From: Plazaster borealis | Lineage: Eukaryota; Echinodermata; Asteroidea; Forcipulatida; Labidiasteridae | Direction: 5' to 3' | DNA: 64,000 bases | Assembly: GCA_021014325.1 (NCBI GenBank) | Contig: CM037462.1 | Coordinates: forward strand, 3,194,318 to 3,258,317 | In this document: positions 35,047 to 46,778 of the stretch, piece after piece | Numbering within the stretch: position 1 is the first letter of the stretch | Layout: each line of letters opens with the position of its first letter | Notes under the pieces: model-generated | Database searches by the model: none | Told to the model about the DNA's origin: nothing | The model's input: only the letters and a program-made list of their open reading frames with translations | Made by a program: the position numbers and the translations under genes

Positions 35047-37376
35047 ATAATAATTACGTTCCATGGCTCAACATTTTCGGCGACAACAGTTTTGACGAAT
35101 ATTTTGTGAATTTAGGAATGTATTCTTTTTGCAATTTATTCCTAATTAGGCCTTTTGGGAGAATAAAAACAATTAACTGAAGCTGTTTCTCTCTTTTGAC
35201 CTGGAGCATACCAGACGGAAATTAATTATTACGTAAAAGTTGATGTGCTGGTAAGCTTAGTAAAGTAATGAGAGTATCATTTATAGAATGTCTGTCATGA
35301 TGACTCAACCCTTTAGGATTATTTCAGATTATTTTAGGATTATAGGTAATTTTGACAGTGGCTGACATTTACATAATGTCAGAAAGAAAAGCTCATACAT
35401 AAATTTAACCAGAATTTAAGTTTGGTCAGATATTCATCAATCTCTACGTTACAAACGTATTTACTAAATTGTTACTCACTCCGCATACACTCCAGCCCAA
35501 AGGGACCATACTCTGCTGTGCAATGGGCCAAGTTCGCATTTTATGAATAGGCCTAGAGGTAAATGTCACTAAAATGTTGAATAAATTGTTGTATGATTTT
35601 GGTCGGGTATAATGGGCGCAGTATAAAGAAATATATATATATCTGTAACTTGTGCGTGGTCTCAGGTTGTATTTCTGTGAGGTTTCTACTTCAGCATCAA
35701 AGATAAGATCCCCAGGCTAATCAAAAAGTTTCATCACAACAAACAAACTATTATAAGTTATTTATACGCATTCTTCTCTCCACCAACACTGTGTAACATT
35801 AAGCGTATTATTTCAAGTCAATCACTCCCTACATCAAGCCAATCAAAATTCAGCATTTTGATGACGTCACAGCATTTCAACGTTTAGAAAGCTCGAGCAC
35901 GAGACTGTAGACAAACAGTTCTACTGACATAGCGCCCCCATTTTTTGTGCACGGCGCGTCGTCAATTAGGTTCCCAGACCCAAAAATCTCCCACTAGGCT
36001 CTGTCGAATTTAGGGTCCGGTATCACCCAAAATCACGTGACCAAAAAGGAGGAATTCCTCCTTTTTCGAAGTTATCCGAAATGTTCCGAACGTGTTGTCG
36101 TCAACATTCGGACAGTATCGTTGATGGTCGGGCATTTCCGTGTGTTTACGGTTGCATTGTAAACAGAATCCATGGAATCATAATGTCAGTCCTGTCGGCC
36201 GTAGATCCAGGAGTTTTTGAGTTTACGCTCAAGTCAAAGCTAGCTGGCCTTGGCCAATATCAATACCAGGCGTAATGCCAGCTATTGTTATTTAAAGCCA
36301 ATGCAGGCGTTGTGCCTAAAAAAAGCAATTACAGAGGATACTCTCGCAGTTTTCAGATACACGTTGTAAGTAGGGAACCGCACACAATCAATGTCAAACG
36401 TTTTCTTACGCAGCATCTGATTGGTTAGGAATCAGAGTACAGTTGGTTTGATGCACAGTCTGACCAATCACGTTCGGGCTCTCATTTTACAAGCGAGTCA
36501 TACCGGACATTTCGATTCTGAACGGTTACGCTGACGAAGACAAATTCTGTAAGTGTTCTTGACTGTTTCGAGTTTCCTTAAAAAAAACGAATATAGTAAA
36601 ATACTAGATGAATAGCGTATAACGAAAATTATTCTGCCCAATGTCGTTAACTATTAAAAAAATGACTTTTACGGAGACCCTTATTTCTGCACAAAATCCG
36701 TTATGTTCTTGGTCTCATATTTCTTTATTTGTACCACAGAAAATTGTTTCATAGATTTTTTAGGTATAATGCAACATTATTGTTAAGCTGTGTGAAGGTT
36801 TTTTTTCGTTACATAGTTTAATTTTACCGAAATGAATTTTTGAAAAAGTGGTCTCCAAGCTCATTATTTATACAAAACCGCGACGGTCATGCATACGCTA
36901 CAAATGAAAGAAAGCTCTTTTCGGACCCCTGCTGCATGCATGCTGCGTACTGACTGAATAGACCTTTCTTTTGTTGATAAACAAACCGCGCTGGTTGGCA
37001 TGGACGGCCGAATGTTAGCAAAACATTCAATCGTGTTAACAAATGTTGTGTCCAAATTCAACATTTCTGTAAACTTTCAATCAACCAAAAATACATACCA
37101 TGATTGGTTGCTTTGTTTCCAACAAATTCAACACTATTTTTGAATATTTGTGTAACAATATTACAAACTGTGACTATCTGCTTATGCTTTGCATTTATGG
37201 CTTTCCATAGTTTTCCAACCTTGGTTGGCAAAAACTCGGGCTGTGACGTTGCAAAAGAAAGGTCTATAGCTTCCGATCAAGTGCAGACATGGTTTCCCTG
37301 GAGATAACCCCCGACCCTAACAAGTTGCGTCATGCTCTATTTTTAACCGTGGGCGATACATGGGGCTTTTCTCAAA
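35047..37376. other. Spacer upstream of PAXX, no coding exon recognised
   Basis: Contains at about 35,490-35,640 an inverted relative of the 22.2-22.5 kb region. Around 36,415-36,560 are CCAAT-type boxes (GATTGGTTAGG; GACCAATCACG) and a good 5' splice signal TTCTGTAAGTG (36,546). This could be a promoter with a non-coding first exon, possibly the original PAXX promoter; that is speculative. No protein frame is recognised. Confidence 0.4.
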
Positions 37377-37504
37377 CCTCGGCTTAGGCTCCGGCTCAGG
37401 CTCCGCGTGCTGGTGCAATCAGCAATACGCGCTGAAAATGCAGGTTAAAGGCCGAGCTGCGTACACAGCGCGCGGAGCCTAAGCCTGAGCCGGAGCCCAA
37501 GCCG
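37377..37504. repeat. GC-rich inverted repeat
   Basis: CTCGGCTTAGGCTCCGGCTC and its inverse (GAGCCGGAGCCCAAGCCG, one-base differences) form a hairpin of about 128 bp with a loop around 37,430. It directly adjoins the transposon target site, so the 9-bp duplication begins at its right edge. Confidence 0.7.
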
Positions 37505-37513
37505 TGGTCTGAC

Positions 37514-38969
37514 TAGCCTTGATCAAGGCGTTGGAGGTTTTTAAAATAATTTTTATTGTAATGTTTTAATTTTTATTTTATTTGCGCCGCGCTACCCGCC
37601 CGAGCTACCAGCTACGTGCATGGACGTGTCTGTGTGCAGTATCAGTGTGCGCATGCTCATATTATCCCGTTTACTATACTCACCGAACCAACGCCTTGAT
37701 GGGTTTGTATTGAAGCCAATGACTCATTACTATAATGCGCGCGAAAGGCGAGACCCCATTGGTCAGTGGCGGAAGTCTTGTTTACTCATTCTTATGAATA
37801 TGCATGCAGTATCCAGATGTGGCTACTTGCATGCACTGGCGCGCCGGTTTGAATTTGGGAATATTTTGTTATAACAATATCTATCTGAAAATGTTGCGTA
37901 TTCTCCACAAATTGTCAGCTGAGCGAGACAATGAGGGCAGGAATATGAGGTTGAGTGGATCGATTTAGTACATAACATGTATACACCATTTCCCATCAGG
38001 AAGACGCTTTTCTGACGTTTTATTTTATTTTATAATGGCCTATAAGCCCGATTGACCATCTCCTGTCTCCATCTTGCACCATTACAACAGTGATTTAATC
38101 ATTGTTGGTGCATTCATTGGAGGTAGAATATACAAAACAAAGACCTCAAATAACTACAATATTGTTGATTGTTTCATCATGGAGGCAATTAATAGCTTAT
38201 TGCACTTTTTATATCTTGTGGGCCGCCCCAAGAGGTGCCCAATTTCAGAGCTGCCTATTTATTTAAAGCACATACTAGAATAAGGTAGCTAAAACTCTAA
38301 TTCACATGTATCATGTGTGACTGTATCCTTTCAATTTTTGCTTAGCAGTAAATTCTTAAGACCCTGCCCGATAACAATTCAAAAGTATGAAGACGGTGTG
38401 GCTGCACAGAGTTAAGTCGGACTTCGAGAGGACATGTAAGGAAAACACAAATGCAGAAACTACATCAACTCCAGAATTAATAACCAAAAGAATGGCGAAT
38501 GATCAGGGTTGTCCATATCCTTGATCAAGGCGCTCCAGCCGGCCGCGACCGGCCGATCCGCGTGTACAGCGTATACATAACTAACACAGTGGTCGTCATG
38601 GATTGCATAGCAGCAGTAATTATGCAGCCTTGTCGTTCAGGTCAAATAGGTCATTCTCAATCGCGCCTGTGATTGGCCAATGTTTAGAATGAAACGCCCA
38701 CATCCTGCATAAGTGCTTTTATTGGATTTCCAATAAAATATAAAGAAACACATAAGCTTTCATTTACAAACCGGTCAAGGCTGTTGTTTGAGTCACGCGT
38801 TCGAGGTTGAAAGAACGACCGAGCTCACGACTTGGCTATACAGTTCTCGCTGTACAATACATGTACTGTACATGTACAATGTACACTGTCTATGCACTGC
38901 AGTTGTTGCCGAATCGTGCCGCACCGGGCCGCCGGGGTACACTACGCCAACAGCCTTGAATCAAGGCTA
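37514..38969 (+). mobile_element. Non-autonomous DNA transposon with 9-bp target duplication, copy 1
   Basis: 1,456 bp, with short inverted ends TAGCCTTGATCAAGGC and GCCTTGAATCAAGGCTA, flanked by TGGTCTGAC on both sides (37,505-37,513; 38,970-38,978). A near-identical copy lies at 57,801-59,288. A second CCTTGATCAAGGCG phrase occurs inside (38,518), as if the element is composite. Nine-base duplications are usual for Mutator-like transposons; Merlin-type is an alternative. A 45-codon frame from 38,386 and an 84-codon frame from 37,620 are shared with copy 2 but match nothing I know. Confidence 0.9.
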
Positions 38970-39059
38970 TGGTCTGACCTAAGATTTTTAACAAGAGACG
39001 TCAAGGAATCTTTGGTCAGGGAACCAGACTAGTGAAATTCATGCTCCCAAAATTGCAAA

Positions 39060-42000
39060 ATGTCGTCTGCGAAAGCGTTGGCCGAGGAAGGTGAAGTGGG
39101 CCAGATTTGCGCCACTGTGGATTCTGGTAGTTGTCGGTTTTTCTGTTTCACATCATGTATTAGGGATAGCTGGATTATTCAGTAAGTATCAAGTAAAAGC
39201 AACACAATTATTAACGTAAGGTAAACCTTTTACTAACAAGTTAGAATAGTTTACTTTATAGTGTAAAGAATTGCATGCAATAATGCATCTGAATAATGGA
39301 TGCCTCCATCCATGGTGGATGCACCCCCCCCCCCCCAAAAAAAAAAAAAATCAACCCAAAAAACAAAACCCAACAAAACAACAAACAAAGCAAAAACAAA
39401 ACCACACACGAAAACGAAACCAGTTGGGCCTATGTTCTGCAAATAAAATGCAAGGGAGCGGCGTAACTAGCTACAGGGGGGGGGGCACAATTTTTCTAGT
39501 TATACGGTGGGGCACTTCTGGCCAAGTTTCCGTTTGGCTTTTTTTAATGAGGCCCCTTTTCAATGTAATTTTCTTTTTTTTTATAATAAGATAATCTGGC
39601 GCGAGTGTAAAAACAAATAGAAATACTGCGTGTGAATGGAAAAATAGTTTTAAAAACATCTAAATATCACATTTAAAACATATAAAATGTAACATTATTA
39701 TACTCTGGAAATTTCCAATCCCAAAAGTCTAGATTTTAAATGGGGGTGCTTTGAGGGGTGGGGGCACATACATCAATTGGGGGGGGGGCACGTGCCCCCA
39801 ATACCGCCCTCTTAGTTACGCCACTGAAGCAAGGTAAACAATGAATTGAAAGGACTTGACACTTATGCAAACTAAGGCCTTAGGGGGCGATGATTCAAAC
39901 TACTTTCAGTCAGTTTCTCAGCCAGCCCATGCTGATGACAGTAAATCAACAAGTAACGAACATTAACGAGCTGCATTGCATGATGATAATTTATAAAAAC
40001 ATGTGAGAAAGATTAATTTTTACCTTAAAAAAGAAGGGATGGGAAGTTAATAAAGAGGGGAAAGATTGTCACATTTTTGCCATTCAACAGAGGGCAGTGG
40101 AGGACAGAGAGGTACGGAGAAAGATTGTTACAAACAAAAGGCAGTGGAGGACAGAGAGGCATGGAGAAAGATTGTTACAAACAGAGGGCAGTGGAGGCCA
40201 GAGAGGCATGGAGAAAGATTGTTAGCAACAGAGGGGAGTGGAGGACAGAGAGGCATGGAGAAATATTGTTAGGAACAGAGGGCAGTGGAGGACAGAGAGA
40301 TGTGGAGAAAGATTGTTAGCAACAGAGGGGAGTGGGGGACAGAGAGGCATGGAGAAATATTGTTAGGAAGGGAGGGCAGTGGAGGACAGAGAGGCATGGA
40401 GAAAGATTGTTAGCAACAGAGGGCAGTGGAGGACAGAGAGGCATGGAGAAAGATTGTTAGAAACAGAGGGCAGTGGAGGCCAGAGAGGCATGGAGAAAGA
40501 TTGTTGGGAACAGAGGGTAGTGGAGGACAGAGAGGCATAGAGAAAGATTGTTACAAACAGAGGGCAGTGGAGGACAGAGAGGCACGGAGAAAGATTGTTA
40601 GGAACAGAGGGCAGTGGAGGGCAGAGAGGCATGGAGAAAGATTGTTACGAACAGAGGGCAGTGGAGGACAGAGAGGCAAATAGAAAGATTTTTACGAACA
40701 GAGGGTAGTGGAGGACAGAGAGGCAAGGAGAAAGATTGTTACGAACAGAGGGCAGTGGAGGGCAGAGAGGCATGGAGAAAGATTGTAAGGAACAGAGGGA
40801 AGTGGAGGACAGAGAGGCATGGAGAAAGATTGTTACAAACAGAGGGCAGTGGAGTACAGAGAGGCATGGAGAAAGATTGTTACGAACAGAGGGCAGTGGA
40901 GGACGGAGAGGCAAATAGAAAGATTTTTACGAACAGAGGGCAGTGGAGGACACAGAGGCAAGGAGAAAGATTGTTATGAACAGAGGGCAGTGGAGGGCAG
41001 AGAGGCATGGAGAAAGATTGTAAGGAACAGAGGGCAGTGGAGGACAGAGAGGCATGGAGAAAGATTGTTACAAACAGAGGGCAGTGGAGGACAGAGGCAT
41101 GGAGAAAGATTTCTACAAACAGAGGGCAGTGGAGGACAGAGAGGCAAGGAGAAAGATTGTTAGAAACAGAGGGCAGTGGAGGACAGAGAGGCATGGAGAA
41201 AGATTGTTAGGAACAGAGGGTTACTTGTAGTGGAGGACAGAGAGGCATGGAGAAAGATTGTTACAAACAGAGGGCAGTGGGGGACAGAGAGGCATGGAGA
41301 AAGATTGATTATAAAAGGGAGGGTAGTAGAGGACGAGGCATGGAGAACTCGGAGAGATAGTTGTGAAGTCATCAGCGGTGCCCTAATGAGGTTATTGTTG
41401 ACCTCCTGATAAATGTTTCCCATAGAAGAGGGCACAGAGGAAGAGATGGGAAGACAATAGCAAAGAATGGACAAGACTGAAGTTTGCCATCTCACAGAGG
41501 CCAGTGCCTTGCAGAACACAGGCAGCAGGAAGAAAGATTGTTACAAAGTCATAAGTCATGCCCCAACCACCCCTTAGGCCCTTGAGGTAAAGGGATTGAC
41601 GAGCATAATTGATAAAAAAAATTTGATTACAACTGGAGAATTTTTTCTGAAGAAGACTGAAGAGTAATTTGTTGATTTGCAAGCTTTTCTTCATGTCTTC
41701 AAATAGTAAATTTTGATGTGTTTTCTTTGAATTGTTTTCTTAGTGTATCCGATGGCATCGATGTCTGGAGATCTGTTTTAGATCAAGCAAATCTCGACTC
41801 CCATGTAAGTACGGCAGCAAACACACAATTCTGGCATCATTTTGGGCTACAAAAGCTACCATACTTGAAAATAACATTCAACAGATTAACAGTATTGTGT
41901 GGTCAGGTTGGTGTAGTGGTATCTTTCCTCACATTCCACCTCTAGTACCCCGGTTTGATTCACACCGGGGTACTAAGTGGATTGGGTTTTCAGTCCCTAC

Positions 42001-45000
42001 CTGACTGCGTGGGTTTTCCCTGGAATAGTTCTTTGGGGTTTTCCTCCCACATCTTAAACTGAAACTTATACTTCTTTGTCTTCTCTCCATTGGGTTCTTG
42101 GCTAGTACAGTGATTATAAGTTCGCTTTTCTGAAAGTCCTTGGCTTCACAAATAGAATAAATGAAATGAAAAATGAAATAGACCTTAGTACTTTGTTTAC
42201 CACTTTGCAGAAGATTTGGAAACCATTGTGTCTATGCACAACTGTCAGAAATGCAGTACCCAGTTACACCAGTAAACAAACTGTGACGTCATCAGTACAG
42301 GGGTCTATCGCAGAGATGGACCCTACATGTACTTCATAGCTGAAGTCGCTCAAGTAAGTTTGAAATCTGGCCTCTACCAGTTTCAACTAGAACAGCAGAA
42401 GCTGCCAAGGCGAGCTGCCGAACGCCCGATAGAGAAACAATGAATAATAGAAAAACAAAAATTTGATCAACTGATGTTCAAAGAGGTGGGGACAATTAAC
42501 AAGTATGTAGTTGACCATTGCCTACTTGGTTTGACATGTGGGAAAGAGGCGAAAATGTTAACAAAAAATCTTAATGCGGATGGCCGGACAGAAGCTGTTT
42601 AATTTCCAGAGGGTAATAATGTACCCTGAAAACTTTAACATTTTTAAACAATTTCCATTTGCACACTGTGGATCCAACCACATTTTGGCTGTAAGACAAA
42701 TGAACTGCAATTGAGAGTGAAAACAATTATTTTTTCACAACAAAGTATCTAACACCATGAGGCAAAAACTTTAACAAAAAGTCTCAATGCAGATGGCCGG
42801 ACAGAAGCTGTTTAATTTCCAGAGGGTAATAATGAACCCTGAAAACTTTAACATATTTAAACAATAGAAAAACTTGACCACAATTTCCATTTTCACCTAG
42901 TGAATCTATTCACACAAAAACAATTACATATCACAACAAATTATCTAAGGCAAAAACTTTAACAAAAAGTCTCAATGCGGACGGACATGTTTAGGAGAGT
43001 GACATAGTGGGCATTCCACAGGTTGTGACTATGATCCCTTTTCTTTAATCTTTTCTGTTTTAAACATTGTGGGCATGAGCCCACAACACGAGAAAAGCCC
43101 ACAAGTACAGATCCTACTTACAAGTAGCCCCTCAATGTAGCTCTTGTAAGCACGGACGGACGGGGTACGGACGGACAAAATCGGTATTACATAGGCTCGC
43201 ATTCTGCTAAAGCAGCTCGCCAAAAACTTGACCACAATTTCAATTTTCACCTAGTGAATCTATTCACACAAAAACAATTACATATCACAACAAATTATCT
43301 AAGGCAAAAACTTTAACAAAAAGTCTCAATGCGGATGGCCGGACAGAAGCTGTTTAATTTCCAGAGGGTAATAATGAACCCTGAAATTTTTAACATATTT
43401 AAACAATATAAAAACTTGACCACAATTTCAATTTTCACCTAGTGAATCTATTCACACGAAAACAATTACATACAAATTATCTAAGGCAAAAACTTTAACA
43501 AAAAGTCTCAATGCGGACGGCCGGACGGACGGATGGACGGACGGACAGACGGACGGACCACGGACGGACAAAATCGGTATTACATAGGCTCGCATTCTGC
43601 TAAAGCAGCTCGCCAAAAATGGCAAAATATGTTTACCGAGCACTGTGTATAATGGTCTGAAGAAACATTTACAATTTCCTCAAAGATATGCTCTTTACTT
43701 GCGAAAAATTCACCACAACTCTTTCAAGACAAAAGTTCAGGAGAAGGAACGGCGTGACAATCGCATTTCTACCTGTATTTAATGTCTAAGTCACATTTGT
43801 TTGTCTTTCAGAGAGAGCTTGCAGACGTGAATAGCTGTGAGGCCTACTTTTTGCGATTCAAGTATGTTGATGAAAACTTCCCAATCAGTATGGGCCAAGT
43901 TCGCGCAAGGACCAATTGTTAACAAGTGGTTGTTTAGTGACATAGGTAGGACATGCGCACAGAAGTTATAGTAAGAACGACTCTAGTCATGTCAGGTCAA
44001 CACGATCGGTGACTCGACGTACGTTATCATTTTCTGATAACTGGTCCACTCTGCACTGTGTTATGAAAACAAGTATTGATAACCAGCCATGCGACCATGC
44101 CCGGTAGGCTGGCTCCGAATAGTAGACTAGCATAGTCCAACTATCGTCGACTAGACAGAGTTCGGGCTAACTTAGTCGAACTATGGTCAACGATAGTCCT
44201 TGCGCAAACTTGGCCTCTGTATGATACCCTTAATTAAGAATATTTTGTTTTTATTACCGTATTATTATGTTTGTCTGTCAATAAAACCTAGGAATCCTTA
44301 TAAGTGCCTTGCCCTGTAACCCGTAGGCCTGAAGATGCCTACAGGTGTAGGAAAGATGTTGAAGTGGAAAACCCACTCAATTAGGTAGGGACTGAAAACT
44401 TGATCAACATACAGTACAAGGCTCCATCTGAAGCGAGATTCCAACTTGGGGTCCACAGAGGTGGAAGGAACGGAAGAAACCACTTGAGCCAACCTGAATG
44501 CCCCCAAATCATCGTCATGATATGATGAAGTAGCCTCTCACTTTCATGGTACAAATTCATTAAAACTGAAGTATGCATTTTTTTTGCAGAAACTTAAGAA
44601 GTATCGTTTACGTTTATTTTTAGGAAGGCATTTACTCTTGGTGACCTGCTGGTGACAAAGCAGGCACGTAAAATTTGTCTTGAGGTCGGCACTGGAACGA
44701 CATCCCTGAAATATGATCTTTACGAGGCAACAGCCAGTGAGAGAAAATCTGACCTACAAAGCGCCCTATTTTGGCTGGCAGACACAACGGCGGAGGCGAC
44801 CAAGAAATTAGGGAGTGAGTGTTCATTACCCTAAGCAGTGTAAATCGGTCAAAATTTCAGCCAAGGTTTTGCCTGATTTTTATTTATTTTTTAAATTTTT
44901 TTTTTTTGGGGGGGGGAAAGGCAGAACCAAATTCCTGGTATTTGAACTCCTGGTATTTGATGTTGGTATCATCTTTGTTTTGCAGAATGTGAAGAAGAAT

Positions 45001-46778
45001 TGAACGCATTGAAGAAGTCAAGAGGAGGCACTGGTGGTGGAAACATCTTGCCAGGTACAAGAATTCATTCATATTGTGCAACGCCATTTATCTACCCGTG
45101 TGTAACCAGGTGGCATGTGATAAATATGCAAATTAGGTCTGCGATGTTTACCGAATGGTGTGCTTAATGGTCTGAAGAAACATTCTTTATACTTAGTAAC
45201 AATTTGTCATGCAGCTCTTTCAAGAGTATTTATAGCACATTGGCCTACAGGTACTAATTTAGGAGAAGGAATGAGCAATGGATCGGTGCTGAGCGATGCT
45301 CCTGTTTTCTTTACTTCAAATTCTCTTTATTTGAAAGAGACATGATTTTGCTGAAAAGTCTGAATTTGTTGTGGTCCCTGATAGCTTTGGTACATAGTGT
45401 GTGTTGATTATTATACGATGCAATACAGATGTTATAATAACAGGCATTTAATAGCGCCAGATTTGCCATGGCATGAACATTATTAACCTGGTCACTGGTG
45501 CAATTATTTAATTGCCTAAAACATCTCAGCTTTCTTGGGAGTATACAGCCTATGCTGCCAAGTATGTAGCGCACTAAACTTAAAATCAATTACAAGAACC
45601 ATCTCTGCCCTCACATGTACCCATTTACCATTGAGTGAAGAGATGTCTACAATGTGTACAATCACATCAAACCAGTGTATTTTGACTTTTAACATGGGAA
45701 TATTTCCGAACACTTCTTGGGATTTATTCAGATTTTATCATTGGTGTTGTTTCTATTTCTCCTTCAAGACATTGATAACAAGAAGAGGCCAGGTCAGGTC
45801 AAAGTTCAGAAACAGCAAGGTCATAGTATAGTCAATCCCAGCAGCAAACGGTGAGTAGTTTACCAGATTAAGTGGTTTTTGTTTTCTGTTATCAATCAAT
45901 CAATCGGCTGTACAATTCAACAAATCTTGAAACAAACAACAGGGTGGATCATTTTGGGGAACTGAACAGACGATCAATCAAACTATTAAAGCAAGACAAT
46001 AAATAGAGTAATCATACAAACCAAGCGAGCAATCAAACAATGAAGCAAGACAATCAATATGAATCATATAAACTAATCAATCAAGCTATGAAGCAAGATG
46101 TCAGCAGCAGAGTGTGGGTTCAAATCCTGGTCATGACACTTGTGCCTTTGAGCAAGGCACTTAAATAATTGCTTCGTAAAAATTTGGGAAGGTAGTGCAT
46201 TCTGCTCTACCAGCCAGGCTCCTAGTTGATAATACCCATGCCTACATCCTTACGGACTGTGAAGGGGTTAACCCTGTTTCAGCCCTAGGATTAGGTGGCA
46301 ATGTGCCCCTGGTGAGTTGATTTGGGTCGACAGCCCTAATCAATTTAGTGTAGCCCTCACCTTGAAGTGGCCGTCCGGCCTTGTGAGTAAGGCGATATCT
46401 CATAAAAAAAAGACAATCAATATGACTCAAATAAACCATGCAATCAATCAAGCTATGAAGCAAGGAAATAATTCTGGATGAGATTTGCCAAATGTGAAAA
46501 AATTCCTGAAAATGGCTTGCGGGCGAGTTGTTACAATTCAGGAGGATTTACAGACTCAGTGCATCACCAGAAGTTTAAAACTACAGGTATGGACACTAAT
46601 TAGACCGTCTCCTTCTCCCTTTGAGGACTGCTTTCCTCCTTCAAGAAAATTTGAAGACTCAAGGAGGTTGAGAACAAATCCTAAATTCAGGAATAATCCT
46701 GAGAAATCACATTACATTAACATCAAAATATGTTTGCTCTTCAGGCGGAAGGCTGCCCAAGGTGTCCAGTTTGACTGA
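39060..46778 (+). CDS. PAXX, non-homologous end-joining factor (seven exons, 202 aa)
   Basis: Exons 39,060-39,181; 41,744-41,804; 43,812-43,861; 44,624-44,814; 44,986-45,054; 45,769-45,850; 46,745-46,778. All introns are GT-AG, phases agree, and the sum is 609 nt including TGA. An in-frame stop at 39,033 precedes the ATG. The N-terminal head domain includes HVSDGIDVWRS, matching the VTDAAELWS region of vertebrate PAXX at the same spacing; residues about 75-135 cover the end of the head and a helical stalk. The C-terminal 19 residues, SIVNPSSKRRKAAQGVQFD (184-202), match the conserved PAXX tail that binds Ku in vertebrates. Length 202 aa against 204 in human. In vertebrates PAXX is nuclear and stabilises Ku at DNA breaks with XRCC4 and XLF. 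Orthology rests on remembered sequence. Introns hold a 47-bp minisatellite, a hAT-like MITE and SINEs. Confidence 0.85.
39456..39826. mobile_element. hAT-like MITE in PAXX intron 1
   Basis: Ends GAGCGGCGTAACTAG and TTAGTTACGCCACTG form the inverted repeat typical of a widespread hAT-type MITE. Flanks ATGCAAGG and AAGCAAGG are an 8-bp duplication with one mismatch. Long G and C runs lie just inside the ends. Confidence 0.75.
40088..41335 (+). repeat. 47-bp minisatellite in PAXX intron 1
   Basis: About 26 tandem copies of a 47-bp unit containing CAGAGGGCAGTGGAGGACAG, then AGAGGCATGGAGAAAGATTG and TTA plus a few variable bases. Units differ by single bases, and small indels appear near the right end. 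Because 47 is not a multiple of three, each frame is read in turn and long arginine/glycine/glutamate-rich open frames appear on both strands; they are not genes. Confidence 0.95.
41903..42180 (+). mobile_element. tRNA-derived SINE in PAXX intron 2
   Basis: Head GGTTGGTGTAGTGGTATC (A box) and CGGTTTGATTCAC (B box), then a body with GGGTTTTCAGTCCCTACCTG and an A-rich tail (AATGAAATGAAAAATGAAAT). A piece of a similar body lies inverted near 44,340-44,420. Confidence 0.75.
42540..43620 (+). repeat. Locally repeated ~200-bp unit with CGGA-rich ends
   Basis: A unit containing AAACTTTAACAAAAAGTCTC, GATGGCCGGACAGAAGCTG and CCAGAGGGTAATAATG recurs near 42,555, 42,765, 42,950, 43,305 and 43,485. It includes the 175-bp segment at 42,982-43,156 and two copies of CGGACAAAATCGGTATTACA followed by TAAAGCAGCTCGCC. 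A CGGA/CGGACGGA run lies near 43,515-43,570. It sits in PAXX intron 2. Confidence 0.8.
42982..43156. repeat. Second copy of the 175-bp segment
   Basis: Same sequence and length as 2,501-2,675 as far as I can see by eye. Here it is flanked by CGGACGGA on the left and CGGACGGAC on the right. Confidence 0.7.
43892..44215. mobile_element. Inverted-repeat element in PAXX intron 3
   Basis: Ends GGGCCAAGTTCGCGCAAGGAC and GTCCTTGCGCAAACTTGGCC (read as inverse) match the element at 22,353-22,486. It starts about 30 bp after the third PAXX exon, so it lies very close to the splice donor at 43,862. Confidence 0.7.
46099..46411 (+). mobile_element. SINE with tRNA-Leu-like head, 5'-truncated, in PAXX intron 6
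   Basis: Starts inside the head at CAGCAGAGTGTGGGTTCAAA and carries the full body to GGCGATATCTCATAAAAAAA. It is the same family as 34,126-34,474, in the opposite orientation. Confidence 0.8.

Noticed and set aside
39271..39594. 107-codon frame with proline, lysine and glutamine runs
   Set aside because: It is produced by C and A homopolymer runs and overlaps the hAT-like MITE in PAXX intron 1.
40066..41210. Arginine/glycine/glutamate-rich frames and their serine/proline/leucine-rich antisense partners
   Set aside because: All arise from reading the 47-bp minisatellite in successive frames.
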